DNA of 64,000 nucleotides from Dichomitus squalens LYAD-421 SS1 (lineage: Eukaryota > Basidiomycota > Agaricomycetes > Polyporales > Polyporaceae): positions 1,503,233 to 1,567,232 of the forward strand of contig NW_006766887.1 of NCBI RefSeq assembly GCF_000275845.1. The letters are read 5' to 3'. The notes beneath the pieces were generated by a model, which had not been told where the DNA came from, did not search any database, and was given only the letters and a program-made list of their open reading frames with translations. Shown piece by piece: positions 1-12,739 of this stretch (its first letter is position 1; each line of letters opens with the position of its first letter). The position numbers were made by a program, and so were the translations under genes.

Positions 1-861
1 TACTGTATAGTACTACGTAGCCACAGATGTACAGTAGTATATATAGGGGACCTCTGTACCCCCAATCTACAGTTCAGTTCACTCGAACATCTCCTCTCAT
101 CGCTCTAACAAGCCTCTTACAACCAACAACCCTTCTAGGTGAGTTGCAGGCTATCCGCTGTCGTTGCCACCCGCGGGAGAGGCCTTCGCCCCCCGGGTTC
201 AACACTAGGAACGGGAACTTATTAGTTGGTTTCTAGTCTTATGATGCAGTATGACACAGGCAATGATAGACAGCAAGTGGTTCAACTGCGGCAGCAAGCG
301 TCCATCTAGCTCGAGTTTTGTTGGTTCGGCTGAGGCAGCTTTTCGGCGGGACGTCCGGAGACCTATGAATGCATAAATGGAATGATGTGTAGAGTAGCAA
401 TACAGATGAGCGTGTACCGAGGTTGTGGCTGCAGCATTAGGGGCCCAGGAAGTCTATGGTACAGCAGGGGATAATGGGAGCAGACAGTCGCACTGTGCTC
501 TCGGTATGAAACACGGGAAACCAAGACGAAAGACAGACTGATGAGGTATCTGGGATATGGGGAGAGAATAAATGAGTGAGGTGTGCTGTGCGGAATCATT
601 GTGAAGGGCCCGAAGATATGATGCAAAGCGATATTACGATGTATGGATAACAGATGGATACTCATAAGGCGATAACGACAACTACAAGATGAAAGGCAAA
701 GATGAGCACTCGGGGTATGAAATGCAAGGCGGAGGAAACCACTCACTCAAAATACAAGATCCAAACCAGCCGGATGGTACAAGTTAGCCAAAGAAAGCGA
801 CGGAATGTTGATGATATGATCGCGGGAGGAAGTATGGACGGCGCGTTGAGGACGATTCATC
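1..861. other. 5' flank of window, no supported gene
   Basis: No frame here shows a recognisable domain or a consistent chain of exons. Short open frames occur on both strands but they overlap one another and look like chance. The stretch lies beyond the 3' end of the minus-strand gene that stops at 862, so part of it may be that gene's 3' UTR and terminator. Confidence 0.5.
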
Positions 862-3710
862 TCACTGCTGGCCGGCAGGCGCACTGTCACTCGATTTCCG
901 GTTCTTCTGCATCACAGCCAACACGGGAGTAGGAACAGAGAATCTCTGCGACTTGGATGCACCAAGGAACGGCCATCCGTCAAAATGCTTGGTCTCCGAA
1001 GCCGATCGCTTGAGAGGCGACTGGCTTCCTCCGTCCATCGCGGCCGTATCGTCGTCCGCGGGCCGCTGTGACGGCTGCATCGACTGAGTTCGACGCCTGA
1101 AGAAATTGCGGGTACGCCATGAGGATGGCGGGCCGTGTTGCTGAGAGGGTAGAGGCCCCGGCTCGTCCTCATCCGGAATGTTGATGGACGGGAGGCCTTC
1201 ATCGTTTGTCGACGGTTGGGGAGACTCAGAGCCATATTGCGAAGGGAGGACTTCCTCCGAGCGCGCTACACCGCCAAGTAACTACGTCAGATGGCCCGTT
1301 GTCTCAAAACAAGAGACAAACTCACACGCAGCGATGCTCATCCCTAGGCCTGGGTTGAGACCAAGACCATCTTTGGGAGGCAATGGTGGCGGTGGCCCGG
1401 AGATCGAAGCAACCGGGGAAGCTGATCGCGTCCCCTCGAGTTCCAGGAACGAGCCCTCACGGCTCTTCGGTTCGGGGAGACGGATGATCGGAACTTGAGG
1501 AACGTCTTTCGAATCCTCGCCAGGAGCATCATGGCCCCCTGTACGCCTGAGACTCCTGCTGCGACTCGCCCGGCGACGGAGCGAGTAGATTGACGACCGG
1601 TCAGGACGTTCTCGACGCTCGCCGTTTCTGTCCGTAGGCGTCTTCGGTATTCGTAAGCTAGCCTTCGACGTCCTGCTGCTCCGTTTCTTGGCTGCAGACA
1701 CACGGCTGGTACGATCTCCAGGCTTGTGGGGCTCAGGCGTGCCGCGCGCGCCATTTGCCACCACCACAGCCTTCGTTGCGACGGCCTTCCCAGTGATCTC
1801 TATAACCTCGGCGTTGCGGAAGCTCGAAACGCCCGACATTCTGTCCATGTCACTGTGGATCTCCGCCTCGAGCGCCGAGTACGACAGCTCCTCGTCATGG
1901 GCGGTATGATGGGACTGATGAGAGCTTCGCCGGACGTCGCCGTGGCCTTCCGCCGCCTCGCTGAACTCGCGGTCAGGAGTCCAGTCGTCATCAGAGAAGT
2001 CGAGGTTGAAGTTGTCGAGGTCGTCCATCTCCTGCGCCATGTCCTGCGCGAGGTTCCACGCCTCCTCGAGCTCTGCCTGGAGCTCGTCGTTGCGCGCGCG
2101 CGTCTCGGTCAACTCCGCACTACGTTTCGCGTAGGACGCGTTCAGCTTGCGCAACGCCATCGCGAGCGCACTTGCGATGTGCAGGTCTTGCAAATGCGCG
2201 ATCTGCGCCTTGTGGTCCGCGACGCGCATGAGCGTCTCCATGAGTCTGTCGCAGGACGTAGTGAGCTCCGCGAGCTGCGTCGTCAGATTGTAGAGCGGCT
2301 CGCCATCCGTGTCAGGCTGTTGCGACAAGGCGGCGAGCGACTGGAGGAGCATCGCGCGCCGGTGCATATTGAACCGGTACTGGGCCTGGGTGGTCGCCCG
2401 CAACTGTAAGATGACCGCTATCAGCATCTGGAACGTTCGTTACTCTGATAGGATACCCGTACCTGTTCCAGGCGCTCCAATTCTTGTGGGAGCTCGACGT
2501 CCATGGTTTGTATGGGTACGACACGGATGAAGGGCTCGGCGGCGGATTGGCGAATAACTCTTGACACGGTCTCCTGGAGCTCCTCTGAAGTGAACGTCCA
2601 CTGAGCAGCCTCCAGGGTGAGAGGCTTCCACTTGATGGGCTCATACTCGAAAGTCACCCCAGGCGGGGGCGCCAGCGGCGGTCGTTTGGGAACTACTTTC
2701 AGCATAGCGGGCGTCGATGCGCGGCTCGTGGATGCAGGGGTGCCAGGACGTTCAGAGGCAAGGATGCTTGTCTGCACGCTCTTGTCAGACAGCGTCCGCC
2801 TGTGCCCATGTCCATTCCCTCCGTCCACCGCCTTCGCCTGAATGGGGCTATCGAGGGCGTACATGCCGACGATATCGTGGACTTGGGAAGACTGTGTTGA
2901 TTGAGGCCTGCTCACGTCCGTCCATGGTGTCGTCGGTCCAGACTCGCCCCCAGAAGGCACAGACACGATTGGAGGTGGTGGGGGAACGGTTTTGAGGAGA
3001 CTGTCCCCAGGTACACCCTCGCTCAAGGGAGGCGGAGGGGGAACAGATGCGGGGACGGTAGAATTAGATGGGGCAAGCTCAGACGACGATGGAGGAGGAG
3101 GGGTTGCGGTATGTGCGAGTACGGGTGCGGGCGGCTTCGAGATAACAGACGGTCTCTCTACTGGTATTGGCGGCGAGAACACCCTTGGAGCTGTAGGTGT
3201 AGGCCCTTCCGGAGGTAGGATAGCACTATCAGGAATTGTAGGAGACGGTGGAGTAGGGTCGACCTTTGCTACGTCAAGGTCCGCCGGAGCAGGTATGTTC
3301 CATTGGCCAGTCTCCTCCACCGCGGCCGGACGCCCAGAAGATGTCTCAGTACTCGCACCATGATCCTCCGTCGACGCCGTCGAGACCTCACTCCTACTCG
3401 AGTCGGTCCGTCGAAGATTTGGCTGTTGTACCTGCTGCGGCGTAGAAGATGAAGTCGAAGAGGCAGACGCATTCCGTTGCAATGGCACGGGGGCGGACGC
3501 GGGGGTCTCTGGGCGCGGGCTGCCTCGCAGGGATTCAGGGGACGATGCGCGGGGGAAGGCCCCGAACTCGTCTGCCTGCTGGAGGCGTGCAGCGAGGTCA
3601 AGCGGAACAATGTTCTTCACCGGAAGCGTTCCCGCTCTGCCCGGGGCGCGGGGACCAATTGGCCTACGGGTAACGGAGGCGGGGGGCGAGCGTGCGCGTT
3701 GAATGTCCAT
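862..3710 (-). CDS. Ser/Pro-rich protein with central coiled coil, function unknown
   Basis: Three exons on the minus strand: 3710-2463, 2403-1326 and 1265-862, giving 909 residues. Introns of 59 and 60 nt have GTACGG and GTGAGT donors and keep frame. The ATG at 3710 sits in a good context (GACCATGG) with an in-frame TAG 18 nt upstream, so the start is firm. Residues about 1-330 are low-complexity Ser/Pro/Thr. About 330-420 is the best conserved-looking block (rich in Trp, Leu and Arg, beginning WKPLTLEAAQWTF). About 420-560 is a Glu/Leu/Ala coiled coil that ends in an acidic patch. The remainder is Ser/Arg-rich with a polyproline stretch (PPPPLPPK) that could bind SH3 or WW domains. The architecture resembles scaffold proteins of cell polarity or septation, but I do not recognise the family. 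An open frame starting at 2427 is simply exon 2 of this gene. Confidence 0.8.
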
Positions 3711-4252
3711 GGTCGACGAAGGCGGCTAGCGCATCGACACGGATGGAAATCAGGATTCGGGGTAGGGGCGGGGGCAGGCGCAGCAAGCTCAGGGGGACAT
3801 GGAGGGACAGAAGAGAAGAGCACGAAGGCTTGCTAGGATCGGTCATGGGCAAGTGCATGGAGTGATGTCTGATGGCACCAGCCCTGGGAAGCGTTCACTT
3901 CCCCCGGCCCTCCGTCCTTGATCATCGCCCAGAACGGGGCGCTCAGCGATGCATGCTAATGCCTGTATTCTGAATCTCGGTCCGCCAGGTCTACCGTCTT
4001 AACACCGCCAACGATGGTGCTATCGCGGATGCGAGGCCACAGCGCGTGGACGAGAACTCGAAGTATGGATCGAGTGCTGTGGTGCGACACAGCGCCGTGA
4101 CTACGACAACGGTCAAGAAGGTAGAAATACAATTCTTGAAGACGTGGCTACGTGCAACCGTAATACTTCTCATACACTTCGCACGAATTCGCAATCTGGC
4201 ATGACGCAGTTGAGTGAAACCATCACCATCATCAAACCTGTAAGCGTCAGGG
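3711..4252. other. Intergenic, likely promoter of the coiled-coil gene
   Basis: No gene is visible between the stop of the UBX gene at 4253 and the start of the next minus-strand gene at 3710. The stretch should hold the UBX terminator and the promoter of the downstream gene. No clear TATA box was picked out. Confidence 0.4.
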
Positions 4253-6363
4253 TCACGAAGCTATCAGAACCTGTTACCCCATGAAAGGCGGAATCAAAGT
4301 CAGCGAAAGTCGCCTAAATGACACCAGCACCGATTAGGTAGGACTTACCGCGGAGGGTGTCAATCCCAGATCTCGCAGTGTCCGCGAAAAGTCGGATCGA
4401 GCAAAGGTCTTCCTATAGATCACAGATTCGACATCAAAATCAGCAGCCGGTTCATCTACGCCAGCACACGTGGGAGAAGGTGGTCGGGACAATGGACGGA
4501 AAGACACGATGAACGCACCTTGGGAACGTCAGCGAGAAGTTGACCGTCTCAACGTCAACCTCCAAAGTCTGCGCAGCCAAGAATTCTGCCACCTCACGCA
4601 GCGCTATAATGTCAATGACAACGAACGTACCATCGATCCCCACATCAGCTCGGCGAACGCGGAACAAGGAGGAACAACAGCACTGCACGTACTGGAATCG
4701 CTTGGGAGCGTCGTCGTGTACGGCTGCCCGCCCTTGGCCATCCTAATTTGCAGCCGTGTCTCGGGGTAGTCCTTCCCCGCCAGCCCGGCCTTCGGTGCCG
4801 AAGCGGTAGCAGTACTGGCAGTGCTCGCCGGCTCCACTGCGTCTGGCAGCGGCTTCCCCTCGCGCAGCGCCTTCTCTCGCGCCGCCTTCTCTGCGCGCGC
4901 TTTCTTGTCCGCCTCGATCTGTGCCTTCACCGCTGCCCGCGCCTTCGCATCCTCGACTTTCTCTGCGCAGTGATTGTGTCAGAGAGGCGAGCGACGATGG
5001 AGACGTGAGCGATGGGGGCTAGACGTACCGCGACGTTTAGCCTCGGCCTCCTTGAGTAACTCCTTCCGTTTCAACTCCTCCCGGAGTTCGTTGATGTCCT
5101 GACCGTAGACAGACGAACGCATGGATAACATATCAGATCGTGACATATGACACGACATAGTGTGAAAGCTGCATGGAAGCCGCAGCAGGCAGACATGGCG
5201 TATGTGGGCGTACCTTGCCCGACTTCCGGCGGATCGCCTCGTTGGCGAGGGTCTCCTTTGCCTCTTCCTTCGCCTTCGCCGCCTTCTTTGCGGCCATTTT
5301 CTCCCGGAGCTCCGCCAGCTTCTGCTTCTTCTCTTCCTCTGTCAAGGGCTTAATCTGTAATTTATGGGGTTCAGTTCAGTGTGTTCGAGGCAAGCGACCT
5401 TCCATGCCCACGCAGCCAAGTCACTCAACAAGACGCCATGAACCCTCCGCGGAAGGATGTTTCCACCGTCTCCCGATGAATGCACAAGTGAAATCGGCTG
5501 GCAGAACAGCGCGCTCAGCCCCAGCCAGTTACACACAGAGCATTAGATCCAGGGTGTAGGTTGCAGGGTTGTACCCTATACGCCGGACTGGTTTCCGACA
5601 CGGCAAACGACTCTGACGCGTCACGGACTTCCACACGGTGCATTCCTCGGACCGAGCACTGGAGCGAGCGGTCGATTCAGCGAGACAAAGCGCGTAGAGT
5701 TGACTGTCCGCTTCACCCTGAGTAACTGGCAGCACATACCACTCGCAATTTCCGCCGTTCCCGGAGCATATGCCACAAACCGACATCCAGGCGGCGAGAG
5801 ACAGGACGGACCCATTGTGATGCGGGCAGCAGGAGCAGGAAGCAGAAACGCGTCAGGGAAGGTTGCGTACCTCCTCCGTAGACTCCTCGAATTGGTCGTG
5901 CCCACTCTTTTCCGCATGGTAGTTCGCAAGGTCGACGTTCTTGAACGTCTTCCCACAGACCGAGCACTTGATGCTCTTCGCCTCGGCCTCGGCCGCCGCC
6001 GTCGCCGCCGTTCCTCCCGACGAGCTCTCTCCGCCGCCCCCAGATCCACCCTTCTTGCCATATACAGCCTTGAGCGCAGCGAGTTCATCGTCATCCTCGT
6101 CGGCGTCCATCGCGTCTCCGCCGCCACTCGTGGGAGGGGGCGCGGATCTGGAGGATTCAGACACGGATGAGAGATCGGGGACGGGCTTTCCCTCGTTCTC
6201 AATGATGTGGTCCATCGCGGGTTGTAGACCGCGGTTCCCGGTCGCCTTCAAGGCCCCTGTGTACCATGAGACATCTGTGAGTAGATCAGGACGATCACGG
6301 TACCATACATTGAATGCGTTGTGGGTCAAAACCCATAGAGAGAAGCACCTCCTTGTCTGACAT
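4253..6363 (-). CDS. UBA / zinc finger / UBX-domain protein (UBXN1/SAKS1 type)
   Basis: Eight exons: 6363-6309, 6256-5871, 5354-5214, 5098-5029, 4962-4693, 4603-4519, 4412-4349 and 4270-4253, all joining in phase to 362 residues. Residues about 1-45 form a UBA domain (LLSMGFDPQRIQWALKATGN), which binds ubiquitin. Around residue 120 a C2H2-like finger (CSVCGKTF ... YHAEKSGH) is followed by the acidic junction EESTEE and the coil that starts IKPLTEEEKK. A Lys/Glu/Ala coiled coil covers about 150-240. The UBX fold covers about 280-362 and contains the loop FPRKTF and the ending PSAVLIAS. Proteins of this layout recruit the AAA-ATPase p97/Cdc48 through UBX and ubiquitinated clients through UBA. 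Intron 2 is 516 nt, far longer than its neighbours, and holds no exon I can support. The last exon is only 18 nt. Confidence 0.93.
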
Positions 6364-6749
6364 GGCTGGTAAACTGGGTCACTGCGAGGAATGATCTGAC
6401 TGGCACACAGTATCTGGTACAAGCAGATGAGCATTCGTGGAGGATGTGCTGCAGCGTAGTACAGACGCTGATGCGTAATGGTATCAAATCTGCCTTTTAC
6501 GGAAGTCTTATCTTAGCCGACTGAACCGGCCCGAGAGCTGCGCTGTCTGGGGATGCAGAGAATTGGAAGCTCTCGCGAACAATGTCGAGGAGACTGGAGA
6601 CTGGCAAGGTGTTGTATAATAGACACCTGAGGGCATCAACGAGAGAAAGCACGGATATCAAGAGTGCGAGGGTATATGTTAATAAGATGGATGGGTCATA
6701 CAGTACAACAGTCGAGATACCACCCATGGCACAACGATGGGATCGGGTG
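6364..6749. other. Intergenic between UBX and SNARE genes
   Basis: About 390 bp with no supported gene, lying between the start of the UBX gene and the stop of the SNARE gene on the same strand. It must contain the UBX promoter and the SNARE terminator. Confidence 0.4.
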
Positions 6750-7291
6750 TCATGGCGAGGTTGCGCCCGAAGGCCAAAACCATCCTAGTATCTTCCATAG
6801 AATCCACAGCCCAATGACAGCGGCAGCGCAGTAACCTATTGTCCGCAACTGCTTCACACCACCGGGTGTTAGGCCGAATGCCTGTCCGGCTCTTCGTGAG
6901 GTCTGCGCGAGGGAGTTGCCGAACGACGAGAAGGCGTCGCGCTGTGGGTGCAGTACAAGTGGAGCGCAAGAAGCAGGGTGGGATAGTATGGGTCCACAGA
7001 GAAGCCAGGAAGAAGATGGAGAAAGTAGGCAAGAGGAGGTCAGAAGATGCGCAAGGTGGGACAATAGCAAGTTGCTCACCGCATTGTCGAGGGCAGAGTT
7101 CTGCTGCTCGACGTCGTCGTAGATGTCTGATGTAACCTATGACCCTCGTGAGCATTACAATGCAAAGAAACGTACATAGTGCGTTAGCGTACGCCGCGTA
7201 GTGTGCGAAGTTTGGAATGCAATTCCTCCAGCCTCTGATCGTTCTGCAACTCGTAGGTATCCTCTACCCGCGCATCTCGTGAGGAAGACAT
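6750..7291 (-). CDS. Bet1/Sft1-like Qc-SNARE
   Basis: Three exons (7291-7193, 7136-7080, 6941-6750) join in phase to a 115-residue protein. Residues about 18-85 are a heptad-rich SNARE helix with the central layer Gln in YDDVEQQNSALD. The tail (GYCAAAVIGLWILWKILGWF) is a single C-terminal membrane anchor, the normal topology of an ER-Golgi or intra-Golgi Bet1/Sft1 SNARE. Length and single-helix architecture fit that family (about 95-140 residues). The ATG opens a short hydrophilic N-terminus typical of Bet1 relatives. Between Bet1 and Sft1 I cannot choose; the helix start (EELHSKLRTLRGVT) fits either. It is divergently paired with STT3, whose start is 300 bp away. Confidence 0.9.
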
Positions 7292-7591
7292 TGGTGTGAT
7301 GTTTATTGCCTCAGAGGAAGTGTTTGTGGCTTGTGAACGTGTAGTTCTAAGTGAGGTTTATCTCGCCTGAGTCGGAATAGTCCCAGGAGACGGCGTGGAG
7401 GTGACGGTGGAGGAGGAAGCAAGCGCCCATAACGGGAGCTGCTACTGCGGGCACGTGGTAGCCGAGAATAGCACGGTCGCGCGACGTGTCCAGCGCGTCT
7501 GCAGTCGCCGCCAAGGTATCCTTCATTACCCCCCGCTCCTTCGCCCTTTCTCTCCGTCTTCAACGCCTCCAAGGCGTCCCCGACACCGGTC
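7292..7591. promoter_or_regulatory. Divergent promoter region SNARE / STT3
   Basis: The two start codons (7291 minus, 7592 plus) face away from each other across exactly 300 bp, so both promoters must lie here or overlap the 5' UTRs. Both genes serve the secretory pathway, so shared control is possible but not shown. I saw no unmistakable factor site. Confidence 0.5.
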
Positions 7592-10500
7592 ATGCCATTA
7601 GCCTACTCACTGCCGAGTGATGTGTCCCCTGCGACGGTCACCAATACTTCCTCGCTCTTGCGTATCATCGCCTTAGCTCTCATCTCGGGTGCTGCTATTG
7701 CGTCACGTCTCTTCGCAGTCGTAAACTTCGAGAGTATTATTCACGAGTTGTGCGTACTAATTTAACACCCACTTACTCGTGTGTACTCACGGAAGTCGAT
7801 CTAACAGCGACCCATGGTTTAATTAGTAAGTACTACAGCATACAGCCAAGACTGGGGTTAAGTGCGTGAGGTCATATAGCCGGGCAACAAAGGTTCTTGC
7901 TGAGAAGGGTTTCTATGTGAGTGCGTTAGGACATCTTGACAAGCGTTCAATATGAATGCGTCACAATCTAGGCGTTCTGGAACTGGTTCGACCATACTGC
8001 GTGGTATCCCCTCGGCCGTGTTGTTGGAGGCACCATCTACCCCGGTTTGATGGCGACTAGCGGCGTCATATACAATGTGCTTCACGCGCTCAATCTACCC
8101 GTCGACATCCGCAACATTTGCGTTCTTCTCGCGCCTGGTTTCAGTGCACTCACTGCTTGGTCCACGTACATGTACGTGTGCCCCATCACGCGCGCTTCTT
8201 TCCGCTAACATCGGCATCAGGTTCACGAAGGAATTGAAGGATGAGAGTGCCGGCCTACTCGCCGCCGTCTTTATTGGCATCGCCCCTGGATATATCTCCC
8301 GCTCCGTCGCCGGCTCCTACGACAACGAGGCTATCGCTATCTTCTTGCTCATGTTTACCTTCTACTCATGGATCAAGGCTCTCAAAACTGGAAGCGCATT
8401 CTTCGGCACACTCACCGCGCTGTTCTACTTCTATATGGTCGCCGCATGGGGTCAGTATGATTTGCTGTGTGTTGGAATAGTACGGGTCGAGCGCAGTATG
8501 CGTGAGCCTGTCCGCGAGCACTCGATGTCCGCTTGCCGATGCAGGGTCGGGTCGGCTGGCCACCATGTGCGGGCCGTGTTATTCCTCTTGAATTGCCCTA
8601 ATGCTGCACACATCCTCACATGTTTTCTTGCAGGCGGCTATGCTTTCATAACGAACATGATCCCTCTTCATGCCTTGACCCTGATCCTCATGGGCCGTTT
8701 CAGCAGCCGTCTATACGTCGCGTACTCGTCTTGGTACGCGATCGGTACCTTGGCCAGTATGCAGGTTCCGTTCGTCGGCTTCCAGCCGGTGCGGACGAGC
8801 GAACATATGGCCGCTCTAGGTAATGTTCGGTGGATCGTCGCTTTAGCATGGTACTGAACCAACATGACCTTCGCGGCAGGTGTCTTCGGCCTCTTGCAGA
8901 TCGTCGCCTTCGCTGAGCTCGTACGTGCTCACGTGTCCTCGAGGCAGTTCCAGAGCATCCTGTTCGGCTCAGTCATCGTTATCGGCGTACTCGGTGTTCT
9001 CGCCTTCGCGGGACTCACGTACAAGGGCTGGATTGCACCCTGGACCGGGCGGTTCTACTCGCTGTGGGACACGGGTTACGCAAAAAAGTAAGTTTAGCCG
9101 TTTAGCGCGCTTGTCAGACTGAATGCTCATGAACGCCGCGTCCCGTCGTGCCGTCGCACGATAGATACATTCCCATCATCGCCTCGGTCTCGGAGCACCA
9201 GCCCACCGCATGGCCGTCGTTTTTCATGGATCTGCAGTTCCTCATTTTCCTCTTCCCAGCCGGCGTGATCCTTTGCTTCCGTGAGCTACGCGACGAGCAC
9301 GTCTTCGTGATCATTTACGCGGTCGTCGCCAGTTATTTTGCAGGCGTCATGGTCCGTCTCATGCTGACACTCACACCTGTCGTATGCGTTGCTGCCGCCG
9401 TCGCCTTCTCGTCCCTCTTGGACACATACATCGATCCTGTAGAGCCCGAGGTCTCGGAGGTCGCCGTGCCAGCTACCGGTGGCGACTCCTCTGCGGCTTC
9501 TCCCGCGACGGTTGATGGTGCTGTGTCCAGTAAGAAGGCCAAGAAGGCCGCTGCCGCTGCCGCCGATGCATCCTCTACTGGCATCGCGTCTGGCATCGTC
9601 GCTGCGATTGGCGGTCAGTCCAAGAGCCCCAAGGCGCGCGGGATATTCGGGCTCGATACGCGGCTTTTGATCGTGGTCAACGCGCTCGGCATGCTCCTCT
9701 TCTTTGTCCTCCACTGCACCTACGTCACCTCTAGCGCCTACTCATCCCCGTCGGTCGTGCTCGCGTCCCAGAACCCGGACGGGAGCCAGCACATAATCGA
9801 CGACTTCCGCGAGGCGTACTACTGGCTCCGACAGAACACGCCGCAGGACGCGGTCGTGATGAGTTGGTGGGACTATGGATATCAAATTGCCGGTATGGCG
9901 GATAGGCCGACATTGGTTGACAACAACACCTGGAACAATAGTCAGTCATCTTCTTCCTTTCATCGGCACCTCAATCTCCGTCCCCATGGAACGCTAACCT
10001 TCCGCTGTCTCGGTCGTAGCGCACATCGCGACCGTCGGGAAGGCGATGTCGAGCCCCGAGGAGGTCGCATACCCGATCCTGCGCAAGCATGACGTCGACT
10101 ATGTGCTCATCATCTTCGGGGGTCTCATCGGCTACTCGGGCGACGACATCAACAAGTTCCTCTGGATGGTCCGCATCGCGCAGGGCGTCTGGCCGGACGA
10201 GATCCAGGAGCCCAACTACTTCACACCCAAGGGCGAGTACCGGATCGACGATGCGGCGTCTCCGACGATGAAGAACAGCCTCATGTACAAGATGTCCTAC
10301 TACCGGTGCGTGTGTCCTGGCGCCTCTGGCATGGCGGCCGCGTGCAGCGTGCTGGCCCGAGGGCTACCGCCTGTTCTCCATGCTTGCTCATGAGTACCCT
10401 TTTATGGCAGGTTTGCGGAGTTGTTCGGTGGGAGTCAAGCCGTCGATCGTGTGCGCGGTCAGCAGGTCCCGAAGACGGGCCCTACGCTCGATTACCTGGG

Positions 10501-10786
10501 TGAGTTTGCATGCCATTACCCGACGACGATGACCGAGTTTGCTTATATGTGCTCCGCCTTGGACAGATGAGGCATTTACTTCGGAGAATTGGATTGTGAG
10601 TCTCTTGCGCGTTCCCCGTCTGTGCTTGGGGTTCTCATGACATTCTGCCTTCGTGATCAGGTCCGCATCTATCAGGTCAAGAAAGAGGATCTACTGGGCC
10701 GTGACCTCAAGACAGCTAACGTATTCGCTAATGGCAAGAAGAGGAAGAAGTCAAAGCCTCTAGCGAGACGAAAAGCTCTTGCGTAA
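7592..10786 (+). CDS. STT3: STT3, catalytic subunit of oligosaccharyltransferase
   Basis: Twelve exons: 7592-7749, 7808-7825, 7880-7916, 7972-8171, 8221-8450, 8634-8819, 8880-9087, 9165-9940, 10020-10305, 10411-10499, 10567-10595 and 10661-10786, in phase to 780 residues. The enzyme transfers the lipid-linked glycan to Asn-X-Ser/Thr in the ER lumen. Visible GT-C signatures are DPWFNYR in the first lumenal loop, [11 protein letters not shown], the SVSEHQP loop, the catalytic WWDYGYQ (about residue 580) followed by DNNTWNN, and the DK-type motif [12 protein letters not shown]. About 11-13 membrane helices lie in the N-terminal two thirds. An Ala/Lys/Ser-rich insert ([16 protein letters not shown]) makes it somewhat longer than yeast Stt3. 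Exon 2 is only 18 nt and encodes most of the DPWFN catalytic motif. The protein ends in a Lys/Arg-rich cytosolic tail. Confidence 0.97.
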
Positions 10787-12739
10787 ATTCTGTCAACCTT
10801 TGTCTGCTAGTATATTATATATTTTACCTGTCTTCTTCCGCGTCGTTTTTGTCGAGATAGATCTAGGCGTGTCCGGAAGAGAACCAGCTGCCCTGCCAGA
10901 ACGCCGTGATTGTTCCGCTTTCTGGCTGTTCCTGCCTCAAATTCCATCGTCTGGGGTGGGGGTTCTGGTGTCATCTCGTGCAAAGCAAATCGCCACGCCT
11001 GCTAGTACCCACGCCTACTGTGCGTGCGTCATCACCCGGTAATGATCAAGTTGGCAGAGTTCGCATGGACGGTCGGTAAGGGGCCTCTGATTGTGGTTGG
11101 CTCTCTGAGGCAACCCCTGATCCTTAGAGCCAATATCCGTAGCGACGTAGGGTTCTGTGTGTCAGGAGATAGGGCTGTGGAAGCATGGGTAATGGTCGCG
11201 TCGCTTTGCCTGGATCCTATCACTAATAGCTAGATCCCCACCGCCGGTGAGCTAGTCCCCTCCCCCTTCACAAGCCATCATGTACCCCCTATACATTCGC
11301 AGTGCAAGACGGTGCGTTTCTATCGATGGTGGACCCGACGATCTATCATCTATCATCTATATCTATGATCTCAATCCCGTCGATCTCCCGTTGAGCAACG
11401 CTGCATGAGGTCTGTGCACACGCTTCTCGACAAACTGTGCGCTGCCGGACAGATAGGGGGTCCAACTTCGTGCATACAGATACAATATCGTAGCACTAGC
11501 ACGTACTATCCCGCACTGTGTGGGCCGTATCTTGTTCGTTGTATTGTGGTGCTCTCCTGTCGTGAGTTCTCGACGCTGCAATCAATGCGAGAGACGTTCT
11601 AACATGCTGAGGCTACTAAATATCCGTTGCATCCGATTGAGCCTAGTGGACGTGTCCTTCGGTGCTATGCGGTGCTCAAAACCACTTGATTAGGACTGTC
11701 GCCGACCTCTCACTATGAGTAGTCCAGTCAAAGCACGCACATCCCATTTTCATAGGTTGATAGCACGGTTAAACCCCGCACATAGCGGAAGACAGTGGCA
11801 GATGCTACCGAACTCTAAAGGAAAAGTCTATCTACTCCTTTGCGAGACCATAGAAAGGACGCCAATCTCGCTACGAACATACCTACTAAACGCGGTTAGC
11901 AAGCACACCACTGGCCAGATGTGTCCAAATCTCATCACTTTATCACAGTAGCTACTGAATTACAGGAACGCAAGGCCTATCACTGTGAATCGGAGGCGTG
12001 ATGTCGCACCGGGGCAACGACTGGGGTCAAGACAGAAAGAAAGACAGAAAGACATAGAGGAAGGAGAAGGAACTTGAAAGCGAGCAGGGCATGCCGGATC
12101 CTGTTACGGCCCGGCTCGAGTCGGTGAGTCACATCGCTACCTGCCACCTCCAGCATGTTCAACCCGCGACCTCGGACTGGACGCACACAACTCTCAGACG
12201 CTAACGACGCGAGGCCTCCCTCAATCGTGCTGTGTCGGCATGAACGCCGGCGACACCGAGGCACGGGCACTCGCGAATTTTAGCTTAAGCATATGCAGCA
12301 GTCGAGCGTATCGCCACCAACGACGCTATGTTGAGCAGGGCACGATATGAGTTCGATCTCCGACCCCCGGGAGATGTTCGCGATAGAGGCGTTCACGGGA
12401 AATAGGAATGACGACTCGAGCGCCAGATCTGAGCATTCGGGGTCACTGCCTTGCCTTCACGCGGGAACACTAAGCTTATAGTGTACGTGGGGCAACGATA
12501 GATAATTACACAGATGGCGGGACCATGATCACTGACAGGATACAGGAGGGAGCCTTCGAAATACATGATACAGTCGTGCAACAGATTCACCGATACCCGA
12601 GACCCGTGGAGGAAGCAAGGCTGAAGCAATGTCTCAGGTCAGTGCATGGTCGTCGATTATGTGAGAGGGAGATGTCTATCGCTCACTGAGTGTAAAGCCA
12701 AAGCGCGAGGGGCTGTCGACGTCGACGAACATGTCGAAG
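10787..12739. other. 1.95-kb intergenic stretch
   Basis: No gene supported. Short open frames exist on both strands without domains or splice-consistent neighbours. A small tract of CTATCATCTAT units lies near 11340-11370. Part of the start will be the STT3 3' UTR. Confidence 0.4.

Noticed and set aside
1726..2409. Long plus-strand open frame of 227 codons
   Set aside because: It is the antisense shadow of the coiled-coil exon at 2403-1326 and is made almost only of Arg, Leu, Val and Glu.
1282..2427. Separate gene starting at 2427
   Set aside because: A 59-nt intron joins it in frame to the upstream exon; the coiled coil then continues without a break.
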